Assembly: GCF_029894335.1 (NCBI RefSeq)
Contig: NZ_JARXZC010000020.1
Location: 1-64,000 of the forward strand
Length of the DNA stretch: 64,000 nt
Source of the DNA: Kitasatospora sp. MAP5-34
Lineage (GTDB): Bacteria; Actinomycetota; Actinomycetes; Streptomycetales; Streptomycetaceae
Reading direction: 5' to 3'
A program made the translations under genes and the position numbers. Of this stretch, positions 18,725 through 27,343 are shown in pieces (positions within the stretch are counted from its first letter, which is position 1; the number at the start of each line of letters is the position of its first letter). The notes under the pieces were generated by a model. The model was not told the origin of the DNA. It saw only the letters and a program-made list of their open reading frames with translations, and ran no database searches.

Positions 18725-19144
18725 ATGAACGATGTCGACCCTCTCGAAATCGCAGCCGAGCTGCGCACCGTGATCGGCACTCTGGTCCGGCGCCTGCGGG
18801 TGGACGACGAGCTGCCGCAGAACCAGGCCGCCGTACTGGGTTGGCTGGTCCGCGAGGGCCCGCGCACCACCAGCGAACTGGCCGACCTGCAGCGCGTCCG
18901 GCACCAGTCGATGGCCCGCACGGTGGCCCTGCTCACCGACGCCGGGCTGGTCGAGCAGCAGCGCCACCCCACCGACGGCCGCAAACTGGTGATCACCGCG
19001 ACGGAGCCCGGCGTGCGCGCCCTGCACGACCAGCGCGCCCGCCGGGAGGGCGCCATCGCGGCGGCCATCACCGACCGGCTCACCCCGGCGGAACAGCGGC
19101 AGCTCCGCGACAGCGTCGCCCTGCTCGCCCGGGTCAGCCGCTGA
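18725..19144 (+). CDS. MarR-family transcriptional regulator
   Basis: 139 residues, a single winged-helix domain. The recognition region reads SELADLQRVRHQSMARTVALL (about 48-68), followed by the wing VEQQRHPTDGRKLVI with the conserved Asp-Arg pair. It is divergent from the MBL hydrolase and next to the palindrome at 18680-18696. This suggests it represses itself and the hydrolase until a small ligand binds. An ATG five bases earlier is out of frame. Confidence 0.88.
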   Translation: MNDVDPLEIAAELRTVIGTLVRRLRVDDELPQNQAAVLGWLVREGPRTTSELADLQRVRHQSMARTVALLTDAGLVEQQRHPTDGRKLVITATEPGVRALHDQRARREGAIAAAITDRLTPAEQRQLRDSVALLARVSR

Positions 19145-19151
19145 GTACCTC

Positions 19152-19170
19152 AGAGCCCCGCGCCCCTGAA
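19152..19170 (-). repeat. Dispersed intergenic repeat, short inverted copy E
   Basis: Read on the minus strand it gives TTCAGGGGCGCGGGGCTCTG, matching the core of copies B and C. It follows the MarR stop codon. Confidence 0.5.
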
Positions 19171-19270
19171 AAGCTCACCCGCTCCGCCAAGCGGGTGACT
19201 ATCGCATTCCCCGGCGGCAGTCGCGGCGTTGAGCAGGGCGTTCCGCACCACCCCCGAAGGGAAGCCCTCA

Positions 19271-19417
19271 GTGACCACCGTCCGCAACACACTTCTCGTC
19301 GCCGCCGCCCTCTGCGGCCTGATGTTCGGCGCTGCCGGCAGCGCCTCCGCGTGCAGCGCGCTGGACGGCATCGCCGGGCTGGCCCCCGGCTTCGGGAACT
19401 CCTGCGTCAGCCGCTGA
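19271..19417 (+). CDS. Predicted small secreted peptide (48 aa precursor, function unknown)
   Basis: The GTG start has a strong ribosome binding site (GAAGGGAAG, 6 bases upstream). Residues 2-5 are polar (TTVRN), followed by a hydrophobic core (LLVAAALCGLMFGAAG) and a GSASA cleavage site. This would release a 21-residue mature peptide with two cysteines (C1 and C18 of CSALDGIAGLAPGFGNSCVS). The two cysteines could form a disulfide loop. It does not match chaplins, SapB precursors or a lipobox that I know. Coding potential rests on the start signal and secretion features alone. Confidence 0.6.
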   Translation: MTTVRNTLLVAAALCGLMFGAAGSASACSALDGIAGLAPGFGNSCVSR

Positions 19418-19437
19418 CCGGGTCGGACCGGTCGGTC

Positions 19438-21642
19438 TCAGTCCGTGACGGTCGCCAGCGGCCGGTCCCGCTCGGCACGCGGGGCCGGGACCGTGGCGGC
19501 AGCGGCGATCGGTGGCAGTTCCACGTGCTCGCTCAGCCCGAAGCGGCGGTGCAGCCGCCGCAGCGGGGCCGGCGCCCACCAGTTGAACTCGCCGAACAGC
19601 GTCATCGCGGCCGGTACCAGCAGGCAGCGCACCAGCGTGGCGTCCACCGCGACGGCCACGGCCAGCGCGATGCCCATCTGTTTGACCATCAGCATGTCCC
19701 CGGCGGCGAACCCGGCGAAGACGATCACCATCAGCAGCGCCGCCGAGGTGATGATCCGACCGCTGCGCTGGAGTCCCAGCTCCACCGAACGGGTACAGCT
19801 GTACCCCTGGTCCCGGAGCTCCTTGATCCGCGAGAGCAGGAAGACCTCGTAATCCATCGACAGCCCGAACGCGAAGGCGAAGACCAGCACCGGAATGAAG
19901 GTCTCCAGCCCGCCGGTCGGGCTGAAGCCCAGCAGCCCGCTGAACCAGCCGTCCTGGAAGACCAGGGTGAGCGCGCCCAGTGAGGCGCCGAGCGAGAGCA
20001 GGTTCATCAGCAGGGCCTTGACCGGCATCACCAGCGAGCCGGTCATCAGGAAGAGCAGGATCAGCGTCCCGACCGCGACCAGGCCGAGCGCCCAGGGCCC
20101 CCGGTCGGTCAGCTCGTGCTGGAAGTCGACCACGGACGCGGCGCCGCCGGTGACGTAGGTCTGCAGGCCGCCCCGGTCCGCCCGCAGCTCGTTCACCACG
20201 GACTTCGCCGCGCCGCCCTGCGGATCACCGTTGACCAGCACGTCGATGGTGCTGATCTGGCTGCCGACCGGGGTCACGGCCCGTACGCCGCTGACGCCCG
20301 GCAGCTTCGCCACCACCGAGTCCGCGTAGTGCTGCGCCGTCGCCTGCCCGGCCTTCACCACCACGGTGACGGGGGCGGGCGCGACCTGCGGGAAGCGGTG
20401 GTCGATGGTCTCGGCCACCTGCCGTCCGGCCGAGGAGGTGGGCAGCACGGAGGCACCGGAGTCGCGCATCTGGGCGCTCGCGAACGGCGCACCGGCGGCC
20501 ACCAGCAGCGCCGTACAGACCAGCACCACCGGGATCGCCCGCTTGCGGACCCGCCGCACGGTACGGGCGAAGAAGCCCTCGTCGGACACCGGCGCGGTGG
20601 GCGCCTTGATCCGGTGGCCCGCGAAGCCGAGCAGCGCGGGGATCAGCGTCAGCGCGGCGGCGACGGCGATCACCACCACGCTCACCCCGGCCGCCGCGAC
20701 GGCGCCGAGGACGGGGTTGGTGAAGACGAACAGACCGCTCAGCGCGACCGCCACCGTCAGCCCGGAGAACGCCACCGTACGGCCGGCGGTCGCGGCGGTG
20801 CGTTCGACCGCCGCCGCGATGCCCGCGCCGTGGCCGCGCTCCTCGCGGAACCTGTTGACCATCAGCAGCGCGTAGTCGATGGAGAGCCCGAGGCCCAGCA
20901 CGGTGGCGATCGGCAGCACGCTGGTGTCGATCGACATGATCTGGCTGAAGCCGAACATCGCCAGCAGCGCGCCGCCGACCGAGGCGACCGCGCCGATCAC
21001 CGGCAGGCTCGCGGCCGCCAGGCCGCCGAAGACCAGCACCATCACGATCAGGGTCAGCGGCAGGGTGACGATCTCGCCGAACTTGGTGTCGCTCTGGGTC
21101 TGGTCCTTGACCTCCTGCTGGAGCACCAGGTCACCGCCGACGGTGACATGCGCGCCCTCGGCCTTGATCGAGTCCAGCCGTTGGGTGACGGCGTCCAGCT
21201 GCGCGCCGGTGCTGTCGACGGCCATCCGGACGTCCACCAGACCGGCCCTGCCGTCGGTCGAGGTCATCGACGGGCCGGCGGAGTAAGTGTCGGTGGCGGA
21301 GGTGACGCCCGGGAGCTTGGCGATGTCGGCGGTGGCCTGGGTGACGGCCGTCCGTACGGCCTGGCCGTTCACCGGCACGCCGTCCACGACCGCCGTGACA
21401 CTGCCCAGGGACGGGTCCGCCGCCGCGACGGCGGCGGCACCCCGGTCCGCCTCGGAGGAGGCGGAGGACGCACCGGCCACCGTGCCCTCGAAGACCCGCC
21501 CGCCGATCAGCACACCGAGGGCGAGCACCAGCACCCAGAAACCGACCACCCACCGCCGCCGGCGGTGGCAGAACCGGCCGAGCGCCGCGAGGCGGCCGGC
21601 GACCTGGGCGGACGGGGGTGCTACTGCGAGGGTATTGCGCAT
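19438..21642 (-). CDS. MMPL-family (RND superfamily) membrane transporter
   Basis: 734 residues in the MmpL layout: one N-terminal helix (about 30-48), a large extracellular loop (about 50-190), five helices, a second soluble loop (about 400-540) and five more helices. Characteristic blocks are GLGLSIDYALLMVNRFREER and GLSMDYEVFLLSRIKE, each with the conserved Asp-Tyr pair used in proton transfer. Family members export lipids or small molecules; the cargo is unknown. The chosen ATG (reading MRNTLAV) gives the usual N-terminus; an in-frame upstream start would add 18 residues. Confidence 0.88.
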   Translation of the reverse strand: MRNTLAVAPPSAQVAGRLAALGRFCHRRRRWVVGFWVLVLALGVLIGGRVFEGTVAGASSASSEADRGAAAVAAADPSLGSVTAVVDGVPVNGQAVRTAVTQATADIAKLPGVTSATDTYSAGPSMTSTDGRAGLVDVRMAVDSTGAQLDAVTQRLDSIKAEGAHVTVGGDLVLQQEVKDQTQSDTKFGEIVTLPLTLIVMVLVFGGLAAASLPVIGAVASVGGALLAMFGFSQIMSIDTSVLPIATVLGLGLSIDYALLMVNRFREERGHGAGIAAAVERTAATAGRTVAFSGLTVAVALSGLFVFTNPVLGAVAAAGVSVVVIAVAAALTLIPALLGFAGHRIKAPTAPVSDEGFFARTVRRVRKRAIPVVLVCTALLVAAGAPFASAQMRDSGASVLPTSSAGRQVAETIDHRFPQVAPAPVTVVVKAGQATAQHYADSVVAKLPGVSGVRAVTPVGSQISTIDVLVNGDPQGGAAKSVVNELRADRGGLQTYVTGGAASVVDFQHELTDRGPWALGLVAVGTLILLFLMTGSLVMPVKALLMNLLSLGASLGALTLVFQDGWFSGLLGFSPTGGLETFIPVLVFAFAFGLSMDYEVFLLSRIKELRDQGYSCTRSVELGLQRSGRIITSAALLMVIVFAGFAAGDMLMVKQMGIALAVAVAVDATLVRCLLVPAAMTLFGEFNWWAPAPLRRLHRRFGLSEHVELPPIAAAATVPAPRAERDRPLATVTD

Positions 21643-21755
21643 ATGTGCGTAAGCCTTTCGGGCAGTTCCCCTCAAAGCTAGGCGTAAACGGACCAATCCC
21701 CTAGAGCGCGACAGTGCGCTTCATATCACACGAATCGGGGGCACCAAACCGGCCC

Positions 21756-21827
21756 GGAACGCACGAACAGCCCAGAACGCACGGAACGCACGGAACGCAC
21801 GGAACGCACGGAACGCACGAACAGCCC
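21756..21827 (+). repeat. 9-bp tandem repeat tract (GGAACGCAC unit)
   Basis: Seventy-two bases with 9-bp periodicity. Four perfect ACGGAACGC units (21781-21816) are flanked by an 18-bp direct repeat, GGAACGCACGAACAGCCC, starting at 21756 and 21810. The two copies are 54 bp apart, six unit lengths. The tract lies between the mmpL gene and the rpsA terminator. Confidence 0.85.
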
Positions 21828-21834
21828 GGAACGG

Positions 21835-21872
21835 ACGAACCCCCCACCCGGAGACCCGGATGGGGGGTTCGT
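21835..21872 (-). terminator. rpsA terminator hairpin
   Basis: A perfect 12-bp stem (21835-21846 with 21861-21872, core GAACCCCCCA/TGGGGGGTTC) encloses a 14-base loop. It lies 46 bases past the rpsA stop, with no long U tract, as is usual in this group. Confidence 0.85.
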
Positions 21873-21917
21873 TCAGCTACCGATCCTCAGAGGGACGAGC
21901 CCTCGGCGAGGATGAGA

Positions 21918-23402
21918 TCAGCTCTGGCCGCCGGCCAGCTTCTCGCGCAGAGCGGCGAGCGCCTCGTCCGAGGCGAGGGCACCGGTGCCCTCGGTGCTCT
22001 CGGAGGAGTACGAGCCACCGGAGGCAGCGGCGACAGCGTCGCCACCCTCGGCAGCGGCCTCGGCGTCGGCCTCACGGCTCTTGATGACCTGGGCCTGGTG
22101 CGACTCGAAGCGCGACTGCGCCTCGGCGTACTGGGCCTCCCACGCCTCGCGCTGCTTCTCGAAGCCCTCGAGCCAGTCGTTGGCCTCGGGGTCGAAGCCC
22201 TCGGGGTAGATGTAGTTGCCCGCGTCGTCGTACGAGGCAGCCATGCCGTAGAGGGTCGGGTCGAACTCGGCCGTGGCCGCGTCCGCGCCCAGCGCCTCGT
22301 TGGCCTGCTTCAGCGAGAGGCTGATGCGGCGACGCTCGAGGTCGATGTCGATGACCTTGACGAAGATCTCGTCGCCGACCTGGACGACCTGCTCCGGGAT
22401 CTCCACGTGGCGCTCGGCCAGCTCGGAGATGTGGACCAGGCCCTCGATGCCCTCGTCGACGCGCACGAACGCACCGAACGGAACGAGCTTGGTGACCTTA
22501 CCGGGGACGACCTGACCGATCTGGTGCGTCCGGGCGAACTGCTGCCACGGGTCCTCCTGGGTCGCCTTCAGCGACAGAGAGACGCGCTCGCGGTCCATGT
22601 CAACGTCGAGAACCTCGACGGTGACCTCCTGGCCGACCTCGACAACCTCGGACGGGTGGTCGATGTGCTTCCAGGACAGCTCGGAGACGTGGACGAGACC
22701 GTCGACGCCGCCCAGGTCCACGAAGGCACCGAAGTTGACGATCGAGGAGACGACGCCGGAGCGCACCTGGCCCTTCTGCAGGGTGGTGAGGAAGGTCTGG
22801 CGGACCTCGCTCTGGGTCTGCTCCAGCCAGGCACGGCGGGACAGGACCACGTTGTTGCGGTTCTTGTCCAGCTCGATGATCTTGGCCTCGAGCTCCTTGC
22901 CCACGTAGGGCTGGAGGTCGCGGACGCGGCGCATCTCGACCAGGGAGGCCGGGAGGAAGCCGCGGAGGCCGATGTCGAGGATGAGACCACCCTTGACGAC
23001 CTCGATGACGGTACCGGTGACGATCCCGTCCTCTTCCTTGATCTTCTCGATCGTGCCCCAGGCGCGCTCGTACTGTGCGCGCTTCTTGGACAGGATCAGG
23101 CGACCCTCCTTGTCCTCCTTCTGGAGAACCAGGGCCTCGATGTTGTCACCAACCTTGACAACCTCGTGGGGATCAACGTCGTGCTTGATCGAAAGCTCGC
23201 GGGACGGGATAACGCCCTCGGTCTTGTAACCGATGTCGAGGAGAACCTCGTCACGGTCGACCTTCACGATGACGCCCTCAACGATGTCGCCATCGTTGAA
23301 GTACTTGATCGTCTCATCGATCGCCGCGAGGAAAGCCTCGGCGTCGCCGATGTCGTTGATCGCAACCTGCGGGGTGGTGCTGACAGAGGTGTCGGTCGTC
23401 AT
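21918..23402 (-). CDS. rpsA: 30S ribosomal protein S1
   Basis: 494 residues. S1 binds mRNA on the small ribosomal subunit and helps initiation. Four S1 RNA-binding domains are visible at roughly 38-105, 120-190, 208-276 and 293-362; the third and fourth contain GVVSSIVNFGAFVDLGG and GKVTKLVPFGAFVRVDE. A four-domain S1 is normal for actinobacteria, compared with six in E. coli. An acidic, Ala-rich tail (about 400-494) follows. The ATG reads TTDTSVSTTPQ and has GGAG about 11 bases upstream. A consensus promoter lies about 200 bases upstream, leaving a long leader. Confidence 0.97.
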   Translation of the reverse strand: MTTDTSVSTTPQVAINDIGDAEAFLAAIDETIKYFNDGDIVEGVIVKVDRDEVLLDIGYKTEGVIPSRELSIKHDVDPHEVVKVGDNIEALVLQKEDKEGRLILSKKRAQYERAWGTIEKIKEEDGIVTGTVIEVVKGGLILDIGLRGFLPASLVEMRRVRDLQPYVGKELEAKIIELDKNRNNVVLSRRAWLEQTQSEVRQTFLTTLQKGQVRSGVVSSIVNFGAFVDLGGVDGLVHVSELSWKHIDHPSEVVEVGQEVTVEVLDVDMDRERVSLSLKATQEDPWQQFARTHQIGQVVPGKVTKLVPFGAFVRVDEGIEGLVHISELAERHVEIPEQVVQVGDEIFVKVIDIDLERRRISLSLKQANEALGADAATAEFDPTLYGMAASYDDAGNYIYPEGFDPEANDWLEGFEKQREAWEAQYAEAQSRFESHQAQVIKSREADAEAAAEGGDAVAAASGGSYSSESTEGTGALASDEALAALREKLAGGQS

Positions 23403-23607
23403 TAGGAAAAGGGCTCCGGTACGGACATGAAGTCGTAGGTAATGCCACGCGGGGGGCCTGTATCGCTCCCACCGAAAGCCGACAGCCAAGAACACGGCCC
23501 ACCATTCTGGTTACCCAAGAGGTGTCCGTCTTGCGACCGTGGGGTCTTCGACAGATGCGAGCGCGACCTGCTCCGTCCGAGGCGCGCAGGCCCGCAGCGC
23601 AACTTGT

Positions 23608-23636
23608 AGCATACGGGGACAGCCAGGCATGGTCAA
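23608..23636 (-). promoter_or_regulatory. Housekeeping promoter of rpsA
   Basis: On the minus strand TTGACC (23636-23631) and TATGCT (23613-23608) are separated by 17 bp, close to the HrdB consensus. Transcription would begin near 23601, giving a 5' leader of about 200 bases before the rpsA ATG. Confidence 0.75.
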
Positions 23637-23847
23637 CGCCAGTGAAGGCGAGACGGTAGAGGCCAGGTTGGATCAGGCCATATCCTCCAACTGCGCACCT
23701 CACGCCCCATGATCGAACAGGGGTGTGGGCGGCAGCCGCAGGGGCCAGCTCCCCGGATGCCACCGCCTGTGCCGCCCCCTCTCACAGGGGCGGACGCGGG
23801 CAGTAGCGCTTCCGCAGCCACCACCCTACGCGACAGGCTCTATCACC

Positions 23848-24699
23848 TTGGCCACCACCCCTGACACTGTGCCGTCAATCCCCGGCGAGGAGGAGGACGG
23901 CGACGCCGTCCGCCGCGACGCCGCACCCGCCGAGAGCAGCCGCGCCAGCCGGTCCTGGTGGGACCGCAACGCCGACGAGTACCAGGACGAGCACGGCGAG
24001 TTCCTCGGTGACGACCGCTTCACCTGGTGCCCGGAGGGCCTGGACGAGACCGAGGCGCGGCTGCTCGGCCCGGCCGGCTCGCTGGACGGGCTGACCGTAC
24101 TGGAGATCGGCTCCGGCGCCGCCCAGTGCTCGCGCTGGCTGGCCGCCCAGGGGGCTCGGCCGGTGGCGCTGGACATCTCCTTCCGGCAGCTCCAGCACTC
24201 CCGGCGGATCGACCTCGGGCGTGGCGCCGAGCCGGTCGCGGTGGTGCAGGCGGACGCGGCGGTGCTGCCGTTCGCGGACGGCGCCTTCGACCTGGCCTGC
24301 TCCGCGTACGGCGCGGTGCCGTTCAGCGCCGACACCGCCGCGCTGATGCGCGAGGTGCACCGGGTGCTGCGGCCGGGCGCGCGCTGGGTCTTCTCCGTCA
24401 CCCACCCGATCCGCTGGGCCTTCCCCGACGAGCCCGGCGTCGAGGGGCTGACGGCGACCGCCTCGTACTTCGACCGCACGCCGTACGTCGAGCAGGACGA
24501 GAGCGGGCAGGCCACCTACGTCGAGCACCACCGGACGCTCGGCGACCGGGTCCGTGAGCTGACGGCGGCCGGATTCCAGCTGCTCGACCTGGTCGAGCCG
24601 GAGTGGCCGGACGGGCTGGAGCAGGAGTGGGGCGGCTGGAGCCCGCTGCGCGGGCAGCACATCCCGGGCACCGCGATCTTCGTGGCGCGCCGGGGCTGA
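23848..24699 (+). CDS. Class I SAM-dependent methyltransferase
   Basis: 283 residues. Motif I is LEIGSGAAQCSRWLA, motif II LDIS, then FADGAFDLACSAYGAVPF and the post-motif VLRPGARWVFSVTHPIRW, typical of the Methyltransf_11 fold. The SWWDRNADEYQDEHGEFLGD segment before motif I is a conserved actinobacterial block. The substrate is unknown. I assign a TTG start (23848) with ACAGG about 12 bases upstream; a GTG at 23869 is the alternative. The stop shares a base with the ATG of hrpB (TGATG), so the two genes form a coupled pair. Confidence 0.85.
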   Translation: MATTPDTVPSIPGEEEDGDAVRRDAAPAESSRASRSWWDRNADEYQDEHGEFLGDDRFTWCPEGLDETEARLLGPAGSLDGLTVLEIGSGAAQCSRWLAAQGARPVALDISFRQLQHSRRIDLGRGAEPVAVVQADAAVLPFADGAFDLACSAYGAVPFSADTAALMREVHRVLRPGARWVFSVTHPIRWAFPDEPGVEGLTATASYFDRTPYVEQDESGQATYVEHHRTLGDRVRELTAAGFQLLDLVEPEWPDGLEQEWGGWSPLRGQHIPGTAIFVARRG

Positions 24700-27218
24700 T
24701 GGTGCGTACCGCCGGGCTCGAACTCCCCGTCCGCACCGCCGTCCCCGCGCTGCGGCGCGCGCTCGACGAGCGGGGCGTCGCCGTACTCGCCGCGCCGCCC
24801 GGGACGGGCAAGACCACCCTGGTGCCGCTCGCGCTGGCCGGGCTGCTCGACGCCTTCCCCGGCCCGGGCCGCCGGGTCCTGGTGGCCGAGCCGCGCCGGC
24901 TGGCGGTGCGGGCGGCGGCCCGGCGGATGGCCTGGCTGCTGGGAGAGGAGGTCGGCGGGAGGGTCGGCTACAGCATCCGGGGCGACCGGCGGGTCGGGCC
25001 CGGGACGGTGGTGGAGGTGGTCACCACCGGGGTGCTGCTGCAGCGGCTGCAGCGCGACCAGGAGCTGCCCGGCGTCGACGTGGTGGTACTGGACGAGTGC
25101 CACGAACGGCACCTGGACGCCGACACCGCGCTCGCCTTCCTGCTCGACGTCCGCGCGGCGCTCCGCCCCGAACTGCGGCTGGTCTGCGCCTCGGCGACCT
25201 CGGACACCGACGCCTGGGCACGGCTGCTCGGGGGCGAGGACGAGGGCCCGGCCCCGGTGATCGAAGCACACAGCACCTCGCACGCCGTCGACGTGATCTG
25301 GGCGCCCCCCGCGCGCCTCGCCCGCCCGGCGCAGGGGACGCGTACCGATCCGGCGCTGCTGGAGCACGTCGCGGCGACCGTCCGGCGGGCGCTGTCGGAG
25401 CGCGCGGGCGACGTGCTCTGCTTCCTGCCGGGCGTCGGCGAGATCGCCCGGGTGGCCTCCCGGCTGGACGTCGACGCCGAGGTGCTGCAGCTGCACGGGC
25501 AGGCGCCGCAGGCCGTCCAGGACGCGGCGCTCACCCCGGGGAGCGGACGCCGGGTGATCCTGGCGACCTCCGTCGCCGAATCGTCGCTGACCGTCCCGGG
25601 CGTGCGGATCGTGGTGGACTCCGGGCTCGCCCGGGAGCCGCGCACCGACCACGCGCGTGGGCTCGCCGGCCTGGTGACGGTACGGGCTTCGCTCGCGGCC
25701 GGCCGCCAGCGCGCCGGGCGGGCCGGGCGCGAGGCGCCGGGCGTGGTGTACCGCTGCTGGTCGGAGGCGGAGGACGCGCTCGCCGTCCGCTTCCCCACCC
25801 CCGAGATCGCACTCGCCGACCTGACCTCGTTCGCGCTGCAGGCCGCCTGCTGGGGCGACCCGGACGCACGCGGGCTCGCGCTGCCCGACCCGCCGCCGGG
25901 CGGGGCGATGGCCGCCGCGCGGCAGACCCTGGCCGCGCTCGGCGCGGTCGACGCCGACGGGCGGGCCACCGAACGCGGCCGCCGGATCGCCCGCGCCGGG
26001 CTGCACCCCCGGCTCGGCCGGGCCCTGCTGGACGGCACGGCCCTGGTCGGCTCGCGGCGCGCGGCGGAGCTGGTCGCGCTGCTCTCCGAGGAGCCGCCCA
26101 GGGCGCTCGGCGACGACCTGCTCGCCGTCCTGCACGCCGTGCGCGCCGGGCGCGACCCGTACGCGGGGCGCTGGCGCGAGGAGGTGCGGCGGCTGCGCGC
26201 CGGGGACACGCCCGGGACGGCACTGCCGGACGGCGTTGCGGCGGGCCTGGTGGTCGCGCTCGCCTACCCCGAGCGGATCGCCCGGGCCCGGACCGCCGAA
26301 GGCCCGTACCTGATGGCCTCCGGCACGGCCGCCGACGCCACGCCCGGCTCGGCCCTCGCCGGGGCGCCCTGGCTCGCGATCGCGGTCGCCGACCGGCCCG
26401 CCGGCTCGCCGTCGGCGCGGATCAGGCGCGGGGTGGCGCTGGACGAGGAGACCGCGCGGCTGGCCGGGGAGTCGCTGCTGACGGACCGTGAGGAAGTCAG
26501 CTGGGCCACTCCCCCGGGCGGGCGGCGCGGCGAGGTGGTGGCCCGGCGGGTCGAGGCGCTGGGGGCGATCGAGCTCGCCTCGGTACCGCTCGCGTCCCCT
26601 GACCGGGCGCTGGTACGCGAAGCCCTGCTGGACGGGCTGGCGCGGGAGGGCGTCGGCTCGGTGCTGACCTGGTCCGCGGCGGCCGTCGCCCTGCGGGAGC
26701 GGCTGGCCTTCCTGCACCGCGCGCTCGGCGCGCCCTGGCCCGACGTCGGCGACGCGGCGCTCGCCGCGCCCGACTGGTTGGAACCGGAACTGTCCCGGGC
26801 CCGGCGCCGGGCCGATCTGGAACGGATCAGCGTCGCCTCGGCGCTGCAGCGGCTGCTGCCCTGGAGCACCGGCGAGGCCGGACGGCTGGACGAGCTGGCG
26901 CCGGAGCGGATCGCCGTCCCGAGCGGCTCCAAGGTCCGGGTCGACTACTCGGACGAGCGGCCCGTACTCTCCGTCAAACTCCAGGAGCTGTTCGGCTGGC
27001 AGTCCGCACCCGCCCTGGCGGGCGGCCGCGTCCCGCTCACCATCCACCTGCTCTCCCCCGCCGGCCGCCCGGCCGCCGTCACCGGCGACCTCGCCTCCTT
27101 CTGGCGCGAGGGCTACCGCGCCGTCCGCGCCGACCTACGCGGCCGCTACCCCCGCCACCCCTGGCCCGAGGACCCCACCACTGCCGAACCGACCAGGCGC
27201 CTGAACCCCCGCAAGTGA
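24699..27218 (+). CDS. hrpB: ATP-dependent RNA helicase HrpB (DEAH/DExH family)
   Basis: 839 residues, normal for HrpB. Walker A APPGTGKTT (32-40), DECHERH as the DExH box (about 131), SATSDTD as motif III, and QRAGRAGR as motif VI are visible. The C-terminal half carries the HA2-like and HrpB_C domains (about 400-839), ending in WPEDPTTAEPTRR; the WPEDP block is a family mark. The cellular role is poorly defined. It is translationally coupled to the preceding methyltransferase and convergent with polA. Confidence 0.93.
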   Translation: MVRTAGLELPVRTAVPALRRALDERGVAVLAAPPGTGKTTLVPLALAGLLDAFPGPGRRVLVAEPRRLAVRAAARRMAWLLGEEVGGRVGYSIRGDRRVGPGTVVEVVTTGVLLQRLQRDQELPGVDVVVLDECHERHLDADTALAFLLDVRAALRPELRLVCASATSDTDAWARLLGGEDEGPAPVIEAHSTSHAVDVIWAPPARLARPAQGTRTDPALLEHVAATVRRALSERAGDVLCFLPGVGEIARVASRLDVDAEVLQLHGQAPQAVQDAALTPGSGRRVILATSVAESSLTVPGVRIVVDSGLAREPRTDHARGLAGLVTVRASLAAGRQRAGRAGREAPGVVYRCWSEAEDALAVRFPTPEIALADLTSFALQAACWGDPDARGLALPDPPPGGAMAAARQTLAALGAVDADGRATERGRRIARAGLHPRLGRALLDGTALVGSRRAAELVALLSEEPPRALGDDLLAVLHAVRAGRDPYAGRWREEVRRLRAGDTPGTALPDGVAAGLVVALAYPERIARARTAEGPYLMASGTAADATPGSALAGAPWLAIAVADRPAGSPSARIRRGVALDEETARLAGESLLTDREEVSWATPPGGRRGEVVARRVEALGAIELASVPLASPDRALVREALLDGLAREGVGSVLTWSAAAVALRERLAFLHRALGAPWPDVGDAALAAPDWLEPELSRARRRADLERISVASALQRLLPWSTGEAGRLDELAPERIAVPSGSKVRVDYSDERPVLSVKLQELFGWQSAPALAGGRVPLTIHLLSPAGRPAAVTGDLASFWREGYRAVRADLRGRYPRHPWPEDPTTAEPTRRLNPRK

Positions 27219-27230
27219 GGGCCGGCCCCC

Positions 27231-27275
27231 TTCAGGGGCGCGGGGAACTGCGCGACCAGCCCACGACACACCTGC
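27231..27275 (+). repeat. Dispersed intergenic repeat, copy B
   Basis: It holds the most complete core of the repeat (GGGGCGCGGGGAACTGCGCG followed by ACCAGCCCACG). It lies between the convergent hrpB and polA genes. A complementary GC-rich stretch near 27291-27309 could pair with it. Confidence 0.65.
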
Positions 27276-27343
27276 ACGGTTGATCGCACAGCTCCCGCTC
27301 CCCGCCCGGGTTGCCCTGAGCGCACAGCACCCCCGACCGGAGG

